64,000 bases of DNA, taken from Martinezella hainanensis. GTDB taxonomy: Bacteria > Pseudomonadota > Alphaproteobacteria > Rhizobiales > Rhizobiaceae. Positions 25,690 through 33,219 of this stretch are shown here, piece by piece. The DNA lies in contig NZ_FMAC01000003.1 of assembly GCF_900094555.1 (NCBI RefSeq), forward strand, positions 434,001 through 498,000. Direction: 5' to 3'. How positions within the stretch are numbered: the stretch's first letter is position 1; each line of letters starts with the position of its first letter. A program made the position numbers and the translations under genes. The notes beneath the pieces are model-generated. The model ran no database searches. It worked only from the letters and a program-made list of their open reading frames with translations, and was not told the DNA's origin.

Positions 25690-27024
25690 ATGGACAAGAT
25701 CACCCATCCGAACACCCCTGTTCTCGACAATTTCTGGATGCCGTTCACGGCGAACCGGCAGTTCAAGGCGGCTCCCCGCCTGCTCGCCGCGGCCGACGGG
25801 ATGTATTACACCGATGTCGACGGCAAGAAGGTGCTGGACGGAACGGCGGGGCTCTGGTGCGTCAATGCCGGCCATGGCCGCAAGAAGATTGCACAGGCGG
25901 TCGAACGCCAGCTCTCCACCATGGACTTTGCGCCAACCTTCCAGATGGGGCATCCGATCGCCTTCGATTTCGCGGCAAAGCTTGCCGCACATGCGCCGGG
26001 CGGTGCGGAGGCGGGACTTGATCGCGTGTTCTTCACGGGCTCTGGTTCTGAATCCGTCGACACCGCGCTCAAGATCGCCATCGCCTATCAGCGCGCAATC
26101 GGGCAGGGCACGCGCACTCGGATCATCGGCCGTGAAAAGGGCTATCACGGTGTCGGCTTCGGCGGCATTTCCGTCGGCGGTCTCGTCAACAATCGTCGTG
26201 TCTTCCCGCAGATCCCCGCCGACCACATGCGCCACACGCTCGACGTCGAGCGCAACGCCTTCAGCAAGGGCCTTCCGGCTCATGGCATCGAGCTTGCCGA
26301 GGATCTGGAGCGGCTGGTCGCCCTGCACGGTGCTGAAACGATCGCCGCCGTCATTGTCGAGCCGATGTCCGGTTCCGCCGGCGTCGTCCTGCCGCCGAAG
26401 GGCTACCTGGAGCGGTTGCGTGCCATCGCCGACAAATACGGCATCCTTTTGATCTTCGATGAAGTGATCACCGGCTTCGGCCGCCTGGGCACGCCGTTCG
26501 CGACGGAATATTTCGGTGTCGTTCCCGATCTCGTTACGACAGCAAAGGGCATCACCAACGGCACGATACCGATGGGCGCCGTCTTTGCCAGCCGCAAGGT
26601 CTATGACGGGCTGATGACCGGCCCGGAAAACCAGATCGAGCTCTTCCACGGTTATACCTATTCCGGCCATCCGGTCGCCTGCGCCGCCGGCCTGGCGACC
26701 ATGGAAATCTACGAGGAAGAAGGTCTGTTGACGCGTGCAGCCGAGCTGGCCGAGGATTGGCAGAATGCGCTGCATTCGCTGAAGGGCCTGCCGCATGTGG
26801 TCGATATCCGCAATCTCGGCCTCGTCGGCGCCGTCGAACTCGCGCTGCGCGATGGCGCTCCCGGCACGCGCGCCTATGACGTCTTCGTCGATTGCTTCCA
26901 GAAGGGCCTGCTGATCCGCGTAACCGGCGATATCATCGCGCTTTCTCCACCGCTCATCATCGAGCGCGCTGAGATCGAAACGATCGTCTCCATGCTTGGC
27001 GATGCCTTGAAGCGAGTAGCCTAA
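25690..27024 (+). CDS. Omega-amino acid:pyruvate aminotransferase (class III, PLP)
   Basis: This 444-residue class III aminotransferase has pyridoxal-phosphate Lys286 in TTAKGITNGTIPMGAV, the aspartate in LLIFDEVITGFGRLG (D257), and the early block NFWMPFTANRQFK that is typical of beta-alanine/omega-amino-acid:pyruvate transaminases. It transfers the terminal amino group of beta-alanine, putrescine-like amines or related compounds to pyruvate, forming alanine. ATG 25690 has GGAGG at 25680-25684; the ATG at 25678 overlaps that ribosome site. It is divergent from a PuuR-like regulator, which suggests induction by an amine or amino acid. Confidence 0.92.
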   Translation: MDKITHPNTPVLDNFWMPFTANRQFKAAPRLLAAADGMYYTDVDGKKVLDGTAGLWCVNAGHGRKKIAQAVERQLSTMDFAPTFQMGHPIAFDFAAKLAAHAPGGAEAGLDRVFFTGSGSESVDTALKIAIAYQRAIGQGTRTRIIGREKGYHGVGFGGISVGGLVNNRRVFPQIPADHMRHTLDVERNAFSKGLPAHGIELAEDLERLVALHGAETIAAVIVEPMSGSAGVVLPPKGYLERLRAIADKYGILLIFDEVITGFGRLGTPFATEYFGVVPDLVTTAKGITNGTIPMGAVFASRKVYDGLMTGPENQIELFHGYTYSGHPVACAAGLATMEIYEEEGLLTRAAELAEDWQNALHSLKGLPHVVDIRNLGLVGAVELALRDGAPGTRAYDVFVDCFQKGLLIRVTGDIIALSPPLIIERAEIETIVSMLGDALKRVA

Positions 27025-27225
27025 TCATCTCTGAGCCTGGCCGGTGTAGATAGCGTCGGTCAGGCTCGATTCGAGAAGCGGTGCGGTCGCTTCTATCCTT
27101 TGCCACGACATGATTGCCGGCAGCGGCTCGTCATCTGGAATGAAAGCATCTCATGTCGCCCAGCTGGGTGACGATGTCGTTTTTTCATGCGCAACACGGC
27201 TCCTCCCGTGATCTTCTGGACATGT
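27025..27225. other. Intergenic region upstream of the riboswitch
   Basis: About 200 bases after the aminotransferase stop. GAGCCTG (27033-27039) and CAGGCTC (27061-27067) form a weak long-loop inverted repeat that may end the aminotransferase transcript. The promoter for the riboswitch transcript should lie here, but no clear box is visible. Confidence 0.3.
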
Positions 27226-27398
27226 TCAAGGTGCCATCGGAAAGCGTCCCGATGGATAATTGGGAAACCGGTCACAGGCCGGTGCTGCCCCCGCAATGGT
27301 AGCGGATCGAATGTCCTGATCGATGCCACTGGCAGAAGTGCCGGGAAGGTGTCGGGAAGTCCCAATGGACAGGTCCGAAGCCCGGAAACCAGCCTTGA
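27226..27398 (+). promoter_or_regulatory. Cobalamin (B12) riboswitch
   Basis: The segment has the cobalamin-element landmarks in order. These are a closing stem TCAAGG (27226-27231) with CCTTGA (27393-27398), TGGGAAACCGG near 27261-27271, the GGTGCTGCCCCCGCAATGG core (27281-27299) followed by TAGCGG, CCACTGG (27326-27332), GCCGGGAAGG near 27340-27349, and the 3' box CCGAAGCCCGGAAACCAGCC (27375-27394). Such elements reduce expression of downstream genes when adenosylcobalamin is abundant. The nearest start codon (ATG 27439, behind GAGAGGTGA) is about 40 bases after the element, a spacing that fits control of translation initiation. The downstream gene is a formaldehyde dehydrogenase, not an obvious B12 gene. 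Confidence 0.9.
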
Positions 27399-27438
27399 CG
27401 GCATGCTTGACTGATCGCGGTGGGCGATTGAGAGGTGA

Positions 27439-27639
27439 ATGGGGGTTTCCTGAGATCAGCCCCGTTTCAATCTCGCACAGCTTCCCATCAGTCACGCATG
27501 CGCCGGCTTGGATGGCACGAAAGTTGCCGCTCCCGAGACCGATTTTGCCGCCGTTCAGCCCGTTGAGGAGCGGGCCGATCCGAAGAGGTCCGACATTCGG
27601 GCAATCATCAAGCGTTCAATCAAGGAGGAGATGGCATGA
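27439..27639 (+). pseudogene. Small riboswitch-proximal frame interrupted by TGA at codon 5
   Basis: ATG 27439 lies directly behind GAGGTGA and the B12 riboswitch, but after Met-Gly-Val-Ser the frame meets TGA (27451-27453). It then stays open for 61 codons and ends at TGA 27637-27639, overlapping the dehydrogenase ATG (27636) as ATGA. The predicted residues after the break include DQPRFNLAQLPISHACAGLD, and the frame ends in IIKRSIKEEMA. The KEE part coincides with the ribosome site AAGGAGGAG of the next gene, which weakens the coding argument. It may be a broken small gene, a four-codon leader peptide, or chance. I do not recognise any family. Confidence 0.35.
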
Positions 27640-28826
27640 CTGGGAACAGAGGCGTGGTCTACATGCGGCCCGGCAGGGTCGAAGTGCGCGATATCGACGA
27701 TCCGAAGCTGGAGGCGCCGGACGGCCGACGCATCGAACATGGTGTGATCCTAAAGGTGATCTCCACGAATATCTGCGGTTCCGATCAGCACATGGTTCGT
27801 GGCCGCACGACTGCGATGCCCGGCCTCGTGCTCGGGCATGAGATCACCGGGCAGATCATCGAAAAGGGTATCGATGTCGAGATGCTCGATGTCGGTGATA
27901 TCGTCTCCGTCCCGTTCAATGTTGCCTGCGGTCGCTGCCGTTGCTGCAAGTCGCAGGACACGGGCGTCTGCCTCACGGTCAATCCGTCGCGCGCCGGCGG
28001 TGCCTACGGTTATGTCGACATGGGCGGCTGGATCGGCGGCCAGGCGCGCTACGTGATGGTACCCTATGCGGATTTCAACCTGCTGAAGTTCCCCGGTCGC
28101 GACAAGGCCATGGCAAAGATCCGCGATCTGACCATGCTTTCCGATATCCTGCCGACCGGCTTTCACGGTGCTGTTCGGGCAGGCGTCGGTGTGGGTTCCA
28201 CGGTCTATGTTGCAGGTGCAGGACCGGTCGGTCTGGCTGCTGCTGCTTCCGCTCGTATCCTGGGTGCCGCCGTCGTCATGATCGGTGACTTCAACAAGGA
28301 TCGGCTTGCACATGCAGCCAAGGTTGATTTCGAGCCCATCGATCTTTCCAAGAGCGATCGTCTGGGCGATATGATCGCGGAGATCGTCGGCACCAATGAA
28401 GTGGATAGTGCGATCGATGCAGTCGGTTTCGAGGCGCGTGGTCATTCGGGCGGGGAACAGCCCGCAATCGTGCTCAATCAAATGATGGAGATTACACGAG
28501 CGGCTGGTTCGATCGGCATACCCGGACTGTATGTGACGGAGGACCCTGGTGCCGCAGACAATGCTGCAAAGCAAGGCAGCCTGTCCCTGCGCTTTGGTCT
28601 CGGCTGGGCGAAGGCGCAATCCTTCCATACGGGGCAGACGCCGGTGCTGAAGTACAATCGCCAGCTCATGCAGGCAATCCTGCACGACAGGTTGCCGATT
28701 GCCGATATTGTCAACGCCAAGATCATCTCTCTTGAAGATGCAGCACAAGGATATGAGAGCTTCGATCAAGGTGCTGCAACGAAGTTCGTGCTCGATCCGC
28801 ACGGCGAGCTGACGAAGGCGGCGTAG
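27636..28826 (+). CDS. fdhA: Zinc-dependent formaldehyde dehydrogenase, glutathione-independent type
   Basis: This 396-residue medium-chain dehydrogenase resembles Pseudomonas-type glutathione-independent formaldehyde dehydrogenase, which oxidises formaldehyde to formate with NAD. It opens with RGVVYMRPGRVEVRDIDDPK. It has catalytic-zinc residues Cys47 (ICGSDQH) and His68-Glu69 (GHE), and structural-zinc cysteines 98, 101, 104 and 112 in CGRCRCCKSQDTGVC. A Rossmann motif VYVAGAGPVGLAAA lies near residues 188-201. The ribosome site AAGGAGGAG is at 27621-27629. The unusual feature is the cobalamin riboswitch about 240 bases upstream with no B12 gene between. Hairpins after the stop (28843-28904) probably end the transcript. 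Confidence 0.9.
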   Translation: MTGNRGVVYMRPGRVEVRDIDDPKLEAPDGRRIEHGVILKVISTNICGSDQHMVRGRTTAMPGLVLGHEITGQIIEKGIDVEMLDVGDIVSVPFNVACGRCRCCKSQDTGVCLTVNPSRAGGAYGYVDMGGWIGGQARYVMVPYADFNLLKFPGRDKAMAKIRDLTMLSDILPTGFHGAVRAGVGVGSTVYVAGAGPVGLAAAASARILGAAVVMIGDFNKDRLAHAAKVDFEPIDLSKSDRLGDMIAEIVGTNEVDSAIDAVGFEARGHSGGEQPAIVLNQMMEITRAAGSIGIPGLYVTEDPGAADNAAKQGSLSLRFGLGWAKAQSFHTGQTPVLKYNRQLMQAILHDRLPIADIVNAKIISLEDAAQGYESFDQGAATKFVLDPHGELTKAA

Positions 28827-28842
28827 TAAAGAAGAACTCACG

Positions 28843-28904
28843 GGATCACGGAGTGATCCTGAGGTGAATGCAGACAGAGGGCGGAGGTTGGTATCTCCGC
28901 CCTC
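28843..28904 (+). terminator. Two tandem hairpins after fdhA
   Basis: GGATCAC (28843-28849)/GTGATCC (28853-28859) forms a seven-pair stem. GAGGGCGGAG (28877-28886)/CTCCGCCCTC (28895-28904) forms a perfect ten-pair stem with an eight-base loop. No T-run follows, but their position 16-77 bases after the stop suggests transcript termination or 3'-end protection. Confidence 0.55.
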
Positions 28905-28926
28905 GGTGTTGTAGAGGTGAACGCAT

Positions 28927-29142
28927 ATGAGTTTGCCGGACAACAAAATGACGGCAAAAGCCAGAGACGGCATCAATTGCTTCGTCGATACACCTGCAGG
29001 TTTGTGCGCCGCCATAGAACATTTCGAGCAAATATGCGCCGCAGCACGCCTTGCCGAAGTTCCGGATCATGTCTGGAAATGGCTAATCGGGTCGGAAAAC
29101 TCGCAAAATTTGAGCGCGCCTGGTCTCCAAAGGTGGTTGTAG
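28927..29142 (+). CDS. Hypothetical small protein, 71 residues
   Basis: ATG 28927 follows GAGGTG (28914-28919). The predicted protein (MSLPDNKMTAKARDGINCF at the start, then AAIEHFEQICAAARLAEVPDHVWKWL) is helical and charged with a tryptophan-rich end, and has plausible composition for a small soluble protein. I do not recognise a family. It starts immediately after the second hairpin downstream of fdhA and would be the only gene before the H1-like gene. A competing minus-strand frame (28846-29070) overlaps most of it but has no ribosome site. Codon use is less biased than in neighbouring genes, so the call is tentative. Confidence 0.4.
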   Translation: MSLPDNKMTAKARDGINCFVDTPAGLCAAIEHFEQICAAARLAEVPDHVWKWLIGSENSQNLSAPGLQRWL

Positions 29143-29292
29143 AGGCCGATTTATCGATAATAATGACGTATTATGTTGCCATTATACATCTATCCTTTAC
29201 ATATATGCGGGCATCCATGCGGAGGAGCTTCGTCATCGCTTCCTAAGCAACGGCGGCTTGACAAAGAACGCTAACCTGAAGAGATCGGATCA

Positions 29293-29889
29293 ATGGCAAA
29301 CTTTCTTGAGAAATGGACTTCGAAAAAGGCTGATAAGCCGAAGGCTGGCGCACGCAATGTTGTTGATACATTTCGTGCTCGAGTAGCGGAACAGAAGGCA
29401 TATCTGGAGGAGTACGAGCGAGACACGGCAGGTTTCAAGAAGTGGCGCTCCACTTGGTTTCAGCGTGTTCCCGGTGGCTTTGGCGTGACGGTCGGTCGTG
29501 ACTCGGTCAACGCCGGTCGTGGATTGAGCTATGTTGTCGTCGACGCGATCAAGGACGTGGCTGAGTTTCTCGATGATCTCGCCTATCACGCAGAGCATGA
29601 TGCCGGCTTCCGGCAGGCTCTCGAGCAGAACCGCCAGCGTCGCGTCGCACTTCTGAATGCGGCAAAGACCGGAGGCAAGGCAGCGGCCTCGAAGACGAAG
29701 CCGAAGGCGAAAGCTATCAAGCCCGCAGCGGTGGCAAAGTCGGCCGCTGTCAAGCCTGCTGCTACCAAGGCAGCACCTAAGGCTACTCGGACAAAGGCTG
29801 CTTCCGTAGCCGCTCCCGCACCGGCTGCTGCAGAGGCAGCCAAGCCGAAGCGCACGCGCAAGACGAAGGCTGCTGGCGCAGCAGAATAA
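29293..29889 (+). CDS. Basic protein with histone H1-like lysine/alanine-rich tail
   Basis: This 198-residue protein has two parts. Residues 1-125 form a globular, helix-rich region with aromatic residues (FRARVAEQKAYLEEYERDTAGFKKWRSTWF, later GRGLSYVVVDAIKDVAEFLDDLAYHAEH). Residues 126-198 are almost only Ala, Lys, Pro, Thr and Arg (for example KTKPKAKAIKPAAVAKSAAVK and AAKPKRTRKTKAAGAAE), as in bacterial histone H1-like and AlgP-like proteins. The tail is expected to bind DNA or another polyanion. I do not recognise the N-terminal domain. It is a single gene with its own strong terminator at 29897-29925. TTGACA lies about 40 bases before the ATG but lacks an obvious -10 partner. Confidence 0.72.
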   Translation: MANFLEKWTSKKADKPKAGARNVVDTFRARVAEQKAYLEEYERDTAGFKKWRSTWFQRVPGGFGVTVGRDSVNAGRGLSYVVVDAIKDVAEFLDDLAYHAEHDAGFRQALEQNRQRRVALLNAAKTGGKAAASKTKPKAKAIKPAAVAKSAAVKPAATKAAPKATRTKAASVAAPAPAAAEAAKPKRTRKTKAAGAAE

Positions 29890-29896
29890 GATTAGG

Positions 29897-29925
29897 AAGC
29901 CCGCTTCACGCGGGCTTTTTCTTTG
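29897..29925 (+). terminator. Rho-independent terminator
   Basis: AAGCCCGC (29897-29904), loop TTCAC, GCGGGCTT (29910-29917), continuing into TTTTTCTTT. It lies 8 bases after the stop of the H1-like gene and is the clearest intrinsic terminator in the window. Confidence 0.9.
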
Positions 29926-30303
29926 CTTGAAACATGCTCATGTCATCGAAGGTGTATGGCTGCGCCTTCAAACAAGCATCAAGGCGGATCTGTCCTCGAC
30001 ACTGTCGATCACAAGAGTTGAACCGAACAGGAAGAGAGATCCGAGGCCGTTACAGAGACTATGCGGCTATTGAAGTTGGGGAATGGGCCGGTACTCTATG
30101 CTACATCACACCGAACCCACTGATGTTGATTGACGCGGCCGACAGAGCGCACAGCAGATATCGTTGTATTGGGTTGCTTCGAGGCAACGGAATGAGGCCG
30201 CGATACGCAAACGCGCTGGGCGTGACTTCTCTTTGAGCTGACCGATTGAGGGGGCGCAATGACGCTCGGCTCCGAGAAGGTTTATTCCGTACCAGGCAGC
30301 AAT
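29926..30303. other. Intergenic region without a supported gene
   Basis: About 380 bases between two terminators. A 100-codon plus-strand frame at 29934-30236 lacks a ribosome site, starts just behind the terminator T-run and has uncharacteristic codon use, so it is not called. No repeat or RNA structure stands out. Confidence 0.3.
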
Positions 30304-30335
30304 CCGAAAGGAGCGGCATCTGCCGCCCCTTTCGG
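30304..30335 (-). terminator. Long hairpin after the pyrophosphatase gene
   Basis: CCGAAAGG (30304-30311) pairs with CCTTTCGG (30328-30335), and inside it GCGGCA pairs with TGCCGC across a two-base loop, giving 14 paired positions with one mismatch. It begins 6 bases after the pyrophosphatase stop on the minus strand. There is no T-run. Confidence 0.6.
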
Positions 30336-30341
30336 TCAATT

Positions 30342-30944
30342 TCACTTCTTCTCGCTATAGGCCTTGATCGCGGCGGCAACTTCGGTCTTGGCCGCTTCCG
30401 CATTTTCGAAGCCACCGACTTCGACGACCTTGCGGGCGTCAGGCAGTTGCTTGTAAACGCGGAAGAATGCCTGCAGCCGGTCCTGCTCCAGCTTGGGAAG
30501 ATCGGAGATTTCCTTGATGCCATCGTAGGTCGGATCGATCTTGGTGGTGGGTACGGCAACGATCTTGTTGTCGACCTCGCCGCCGTCGATCATCTTCAGC
30601 ACGCCGATTGCACGCACGCGGACGATGGCGCCGGGAACGATCGGTTCGCGCGTATAGACGATGGCGTCAAGCGGATCGCCGTCACCACCGAGCGAGCTAG
30701 TAATGGAGCCATAGTTGGCCGGATAAGCGACCGGCATGGATTGGAAGCGATCGACGACGATGTGGCCGGTCTTGGCATCGATTTCATATTTGGTGAAGCT
30801 GCCGGCAGGAATTTCGATGGCGGTGTAGAATTCCTGGCTTTCGTCTTTCGGCTGAGGATAGTCGATATAGGACACATAGTCGGCAGCCGAAACAACACCC
30901 GTGGAAAGGATCGTCATTGCAATGACGGAGATAAGCTTTTTCAT
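30342..30944 (-). CDS. Inorganic pyrophosphatase, family I, with signal peptide
   Basis: This 200-residue protein carries the family I signature DGDPLDAIVYT (Asp88, Asp90 and Asp93 bind metal and pyrophosphate), YPANYGSI (74-81) and the KIDPTYDGIKEISDLP region. It therefore hydrolyses pyrophosphate to two phosphates. Unlike housekeeping enzymes it begins with MKKLISVIAMTILSTGVVSA, a typical Sec signal peptide with cleavage after residue 20, so a periplasmic location is predicted. Housekeeping family I enzymes are cytosolic, so this is probably a second, exported paralogue used in phosphate scavenging. It is a single-gene unit followed by a long hairpin. Confidence 0.9.
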   Translation of the reverse strand: MKKLISVIAMTILSTGVVSAADYVSYIDYPQPKDESQEFYTAIEIPAGSFTKYEIDAKTGHIVVDRFQSMPVAYPANYGSITSSLGGDGDPLDAIVYTREPIVPGAIVRVRAIGVLKMIDGGEVDNKIVAVPTTKIDPTYDGIKEISDLPKLEQDRLQAFFRVYKQLPDARKVVEVGGFENAEAAKTEVAAAIKAYSEKK

Positions 30945-31048
30945 ATACGCCCCCGCGTTAAGGTTGAACGCTATCGCCCTAATCAGGGGTTGTTACGGGC
31001 TTGTGACATAGATCGGTGAATGCACAGCTAACTGTCCGGGCTCACCAT

Positions 31049-31987
31049 CTACCCGAATGCGCGAACATTGCGGCGGATCGTCTGCGGCGGTTGGCCGAGC
31101 ACGCGCAGGAAGGCGCGGCGCATGCGCTCGCGATCGGCAAAGCCGACTTCGATGGCGATTTCATCCATCGAATGGCGACCGTCTTCGATCATCAGGCGCG
31201 CAGCCTCCACCCGCATGTTCTCGACCGCCTTGGCAGGGGACTGGCCGGTTTCGCTGCGAAAGACGCGGTTGAACTGGCGTGGGCTGAGGCTTGCCGCCTC
31301 CGCCAGCTCCTCTACCGATACGATCTTGCGCAGGTTTCGTCCGGCAAAGTCGAGCGCGCGTTGAACGCGGTCGGATTTCGGCTCCAGCTCGAGAAGCGTC
31401 GAAAATTGCGATTGCCCGCCGGCGCGGCGATGATAGACGACGAGCTTTCGGGCTACGGTTCGCGCCAGCTCCTCGCCGTGATCCTTCTCGATCATCGCAA
31501 GGGCGAGATCGATGGTGGCGGTCATGCCTGCCGATGTCCAGATGGACCCGTCGATGATGAAGATCTTGTCCTCATCGACCTTGAGGGCGGGGAAACGATC
31601 CCGCAGCTCTCGCGCAAAGACCCAATGTGTCGTTGCGCGGCGGCCATCCAGTAATCCGGCTTCAGCCAAAGCGAAGGCACCGGTACACGGAGCCGCGACA
31701 CGCCGGGCGGATTTTGCAGCCCGACGGATATAATCGAGGATCGCGGGAGATGTGGCCGAAACTTCTGTCGCCGCGCCGATGAAAAGAGAATCGAAAGCAG
31801 CATCGCCAAATGCCTCCGTTTCGACACTGAACCCTGCCGACGAGCGGACATGCCCTCCTGTCTCCGATAGCAGCGTGACACGGTAGAGCTCCCTCTCGCT
31901 TGCCAGATTTGCAACCTCGAAGGCGGTCACTGCGGTGAATCCCATGACCTGAAAGCCGGGAAAGACGAGAAATCCGATGGAATGCAT
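31049..31987 (-). CDS. GlxA-type AraC family regulator (DJ-1/PfpI domain plus AraC HTH)
   Basis: This protein of about 312 residues has two domains. The first 165 residues form a DJ-1/PfpI-like domain (IGFLVFPGFQVMGFTAVTAFEVAN, then VAAPCTGAFALAEAGLLDGRRATTHW with the cysteine of the nucleophile elbow). The C-terminus has two AraC helix-turn-helix motifs (SVEELAEAASLSPRQFNRVFRSETGQSPAKAVENMRVEAA and MDEIAIEVGFADRERMRRAFLRVLGQPP). Start candidates are ATG 31987 (chosen, aligned with the domain), ATG 32023 and TTG 32035. It is divergent from the SDR gene at 32182 and probably regulates it. The effector is unknown. Confidence 0.85.
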   Translation of the reverse strand: MHSIGFLVFPGFQVMGFTAVTAFEVANLASERELYRVTLLSETGGHVRSSAGFSVETEAFGDAAFDSLFIGAATEVSATSPAILDYIRRAAKSARRVAAPCTGAFALAEAGLLDGRRATTHWVFARELRDRFPALKVDEDKIFIIDGSIWTSAGMTATIDLALAMIEKDHGEELARTVARKLVVYHRRAGGQSQFSTLLELEPKSDRVQRALDFAGRNLRKIVSVEELAEAASLSPRQFNRVFRSETGQSPAKAVENMRVEAARLMIEDGRHSMDEIAIEVGFADRERMRRAFLRVLGQPPQTIRRNVRAFG

Positions 31988-32181
31988 GGCAAAACTCACG
32001 GCTGGAAAAGGTGTTTGTAGCATTATCGGTCGCAAACGGCATCAACTTTCTATGGTTCCGGCCATTATGCGTCGTTCTGGATGTCTGAAAACGTGGTGAA
32101 TATGACATTTGGGTCATTGGCATTCGCGCGTATTGTCATTGTAGGCGAGATAATGACGCCTCAGGACAAGGAATGGAAACA

Positions 32182-32976
32182 ATGGCAAATTCATCGGGCA
32201 AGGCATTGGTAACGGGCGCCTCTTCCGGCATTGGCGCCGTCTACGCGCATCGGCTCGCCCATCGGGGCTTCGACCTCATTCTGGTGGCGCGCAATGAAGA
32301 GCGACTTTCGGCGATTGCGGAGCGGCTGCGCACGGAGACGGGACGTAAGGTTGAAGTGATTGCCGCGGACCTCGGCTCCCAGAGTGATCTGCGTCGTGTG
32401 GAGCATGTGCTGAGGACGGATGAGGCGATCACGCTTCTCGTCAACAATGCCGGCTTCGGCGGAGCGGCACCCTTGCTGGAGGCCGATGTCGACAAGATGC
32501 AGCAGATGATCGAGCTGAATGTCACCGCACTCATGCGGCTCACCTATGCAGCTGTGCCAGGCTTTGTTCGGCGTGGCGGCGGTTCCATCATCAATATCGC
32601 CTCGATCGTCGCAATCGCGCCGGAGCTGTTGAACGGCGTCTACGGTGGCACGAAAGCCTTCGTGCTCGCCTTCAGCCAGTCCCTGAAACATGAGCTAGCG
32701 GACAAGAATATTCGCATACAGGCGGTTCTGCCCGGGGCGACTGCAACGGAATTCTGGGCAGTCGCTGGCGTCTCCGTCGAGCATCTGCCGTCGGAGATCG
32801 TCATGTCGACCGAGGACATGGTTGATGCTGCGCTGGTTGGCTTTGATCAGGGAGAGTTGGCGACGATCCCCGCTCTCGAAGATGTCGATCTGCAGAAGGC
32901 TTACGAAGATGCGCAGCAGGCCCTGAAGCCCAATCTTTCGCGCTCTGCCGCGGCTCGACGTTATCAAGTGAAGTAA
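32182..32976 (+). CDS. Short-chain dehydrogenase/reductase
   Basis: This 264-residue classical SDR has the NAD(P) motif TGASSGIG near the N-terminus, NNAG (in LLVNNAGFGG), the catalytic serine region INIASIVAIAP and the active-site Y-x-x-x-K as YGGTKAF. An arginine pair in VARNEERLSA after strand 2 favours NADPH. ATG 32182 is chosen over ATG 32173 because AAGGA at 32168-32172 is too close to the latter. The divergent GlxA-type regulator probably controls it. The substrate is unknown; close architecture is seen in many ketone and aldehyde reductases. Confidence 0.88.
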   Translation: MANSSGKALVTGASSGIGAVYAHRLAHRGFDLILVARNEERLSAIAERLRTETGRKVEVIAADLGSQSDLRRVEHVLRTDEAITLLVNNAGFGGAAPLLEADVDKMQQMIELNVTALMRLTYAAVPGFVRRGGGSIINIASIVAIAPELLNGVYGGTKAFVLAFSQSLKHELADKNIRIQAVLPGATATEFWAVAGVSVEHLPSEIVMSTEDMVDAALVGFDQGELATIPALEDVDLQKAYEDAQQALKPNLSRSAAARRYQVK

Positions 32977-32998
32977 GAATCGATCGAATGAATAGGGT

Positions 32999-33027
32999 GG
33001 CCGGCATTCACATCATACGTGCCGGTC
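32999..33027 (+). terminator. Hairpin after the SDR gene
   Basis: CCGGCA (33001-33006) pairs with TGCCGG (33020-33025), extended by one G-U and one G-C pair, with a 13-base loop. It lies 23 bases after the SDR stop. No T-run is present, so this is a modest call. Confidence 0.4.
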
Positions 33028-33219
33028 ATTCAAAAGCCATAAAACTGGTGAGGTTCAGAAGAGTAAGGCGGATCGACATGATCCAAGCATCGGCTGCATG
33101 ACATATCACGCAATACCACTTATGCGTCAAGACATATCCCAGCCAGTATCGACACCATCCATCAGGACCTGAATGAGAAGGTTCGCCGCGACCAAAGCAG
33201 ATCTGCGAGGTTCAATGCG

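Noticed and set aside
27439..27453. Selenocysteine reading of TGA at codon 5 in the riboswitch-proximal frame
   Set aside because: No SECIS-like hairpin is visible just after the TGA and selenocysteine at residue 5 would be unusual; a nonsense mutation or short leader is simpler.
29934..30236. 100-codon plus-strand frame after the H1-like terminator
   Set aside because: Begins inside the terminator tail, lacks a ribosome site and family features, and has weak codon bias.
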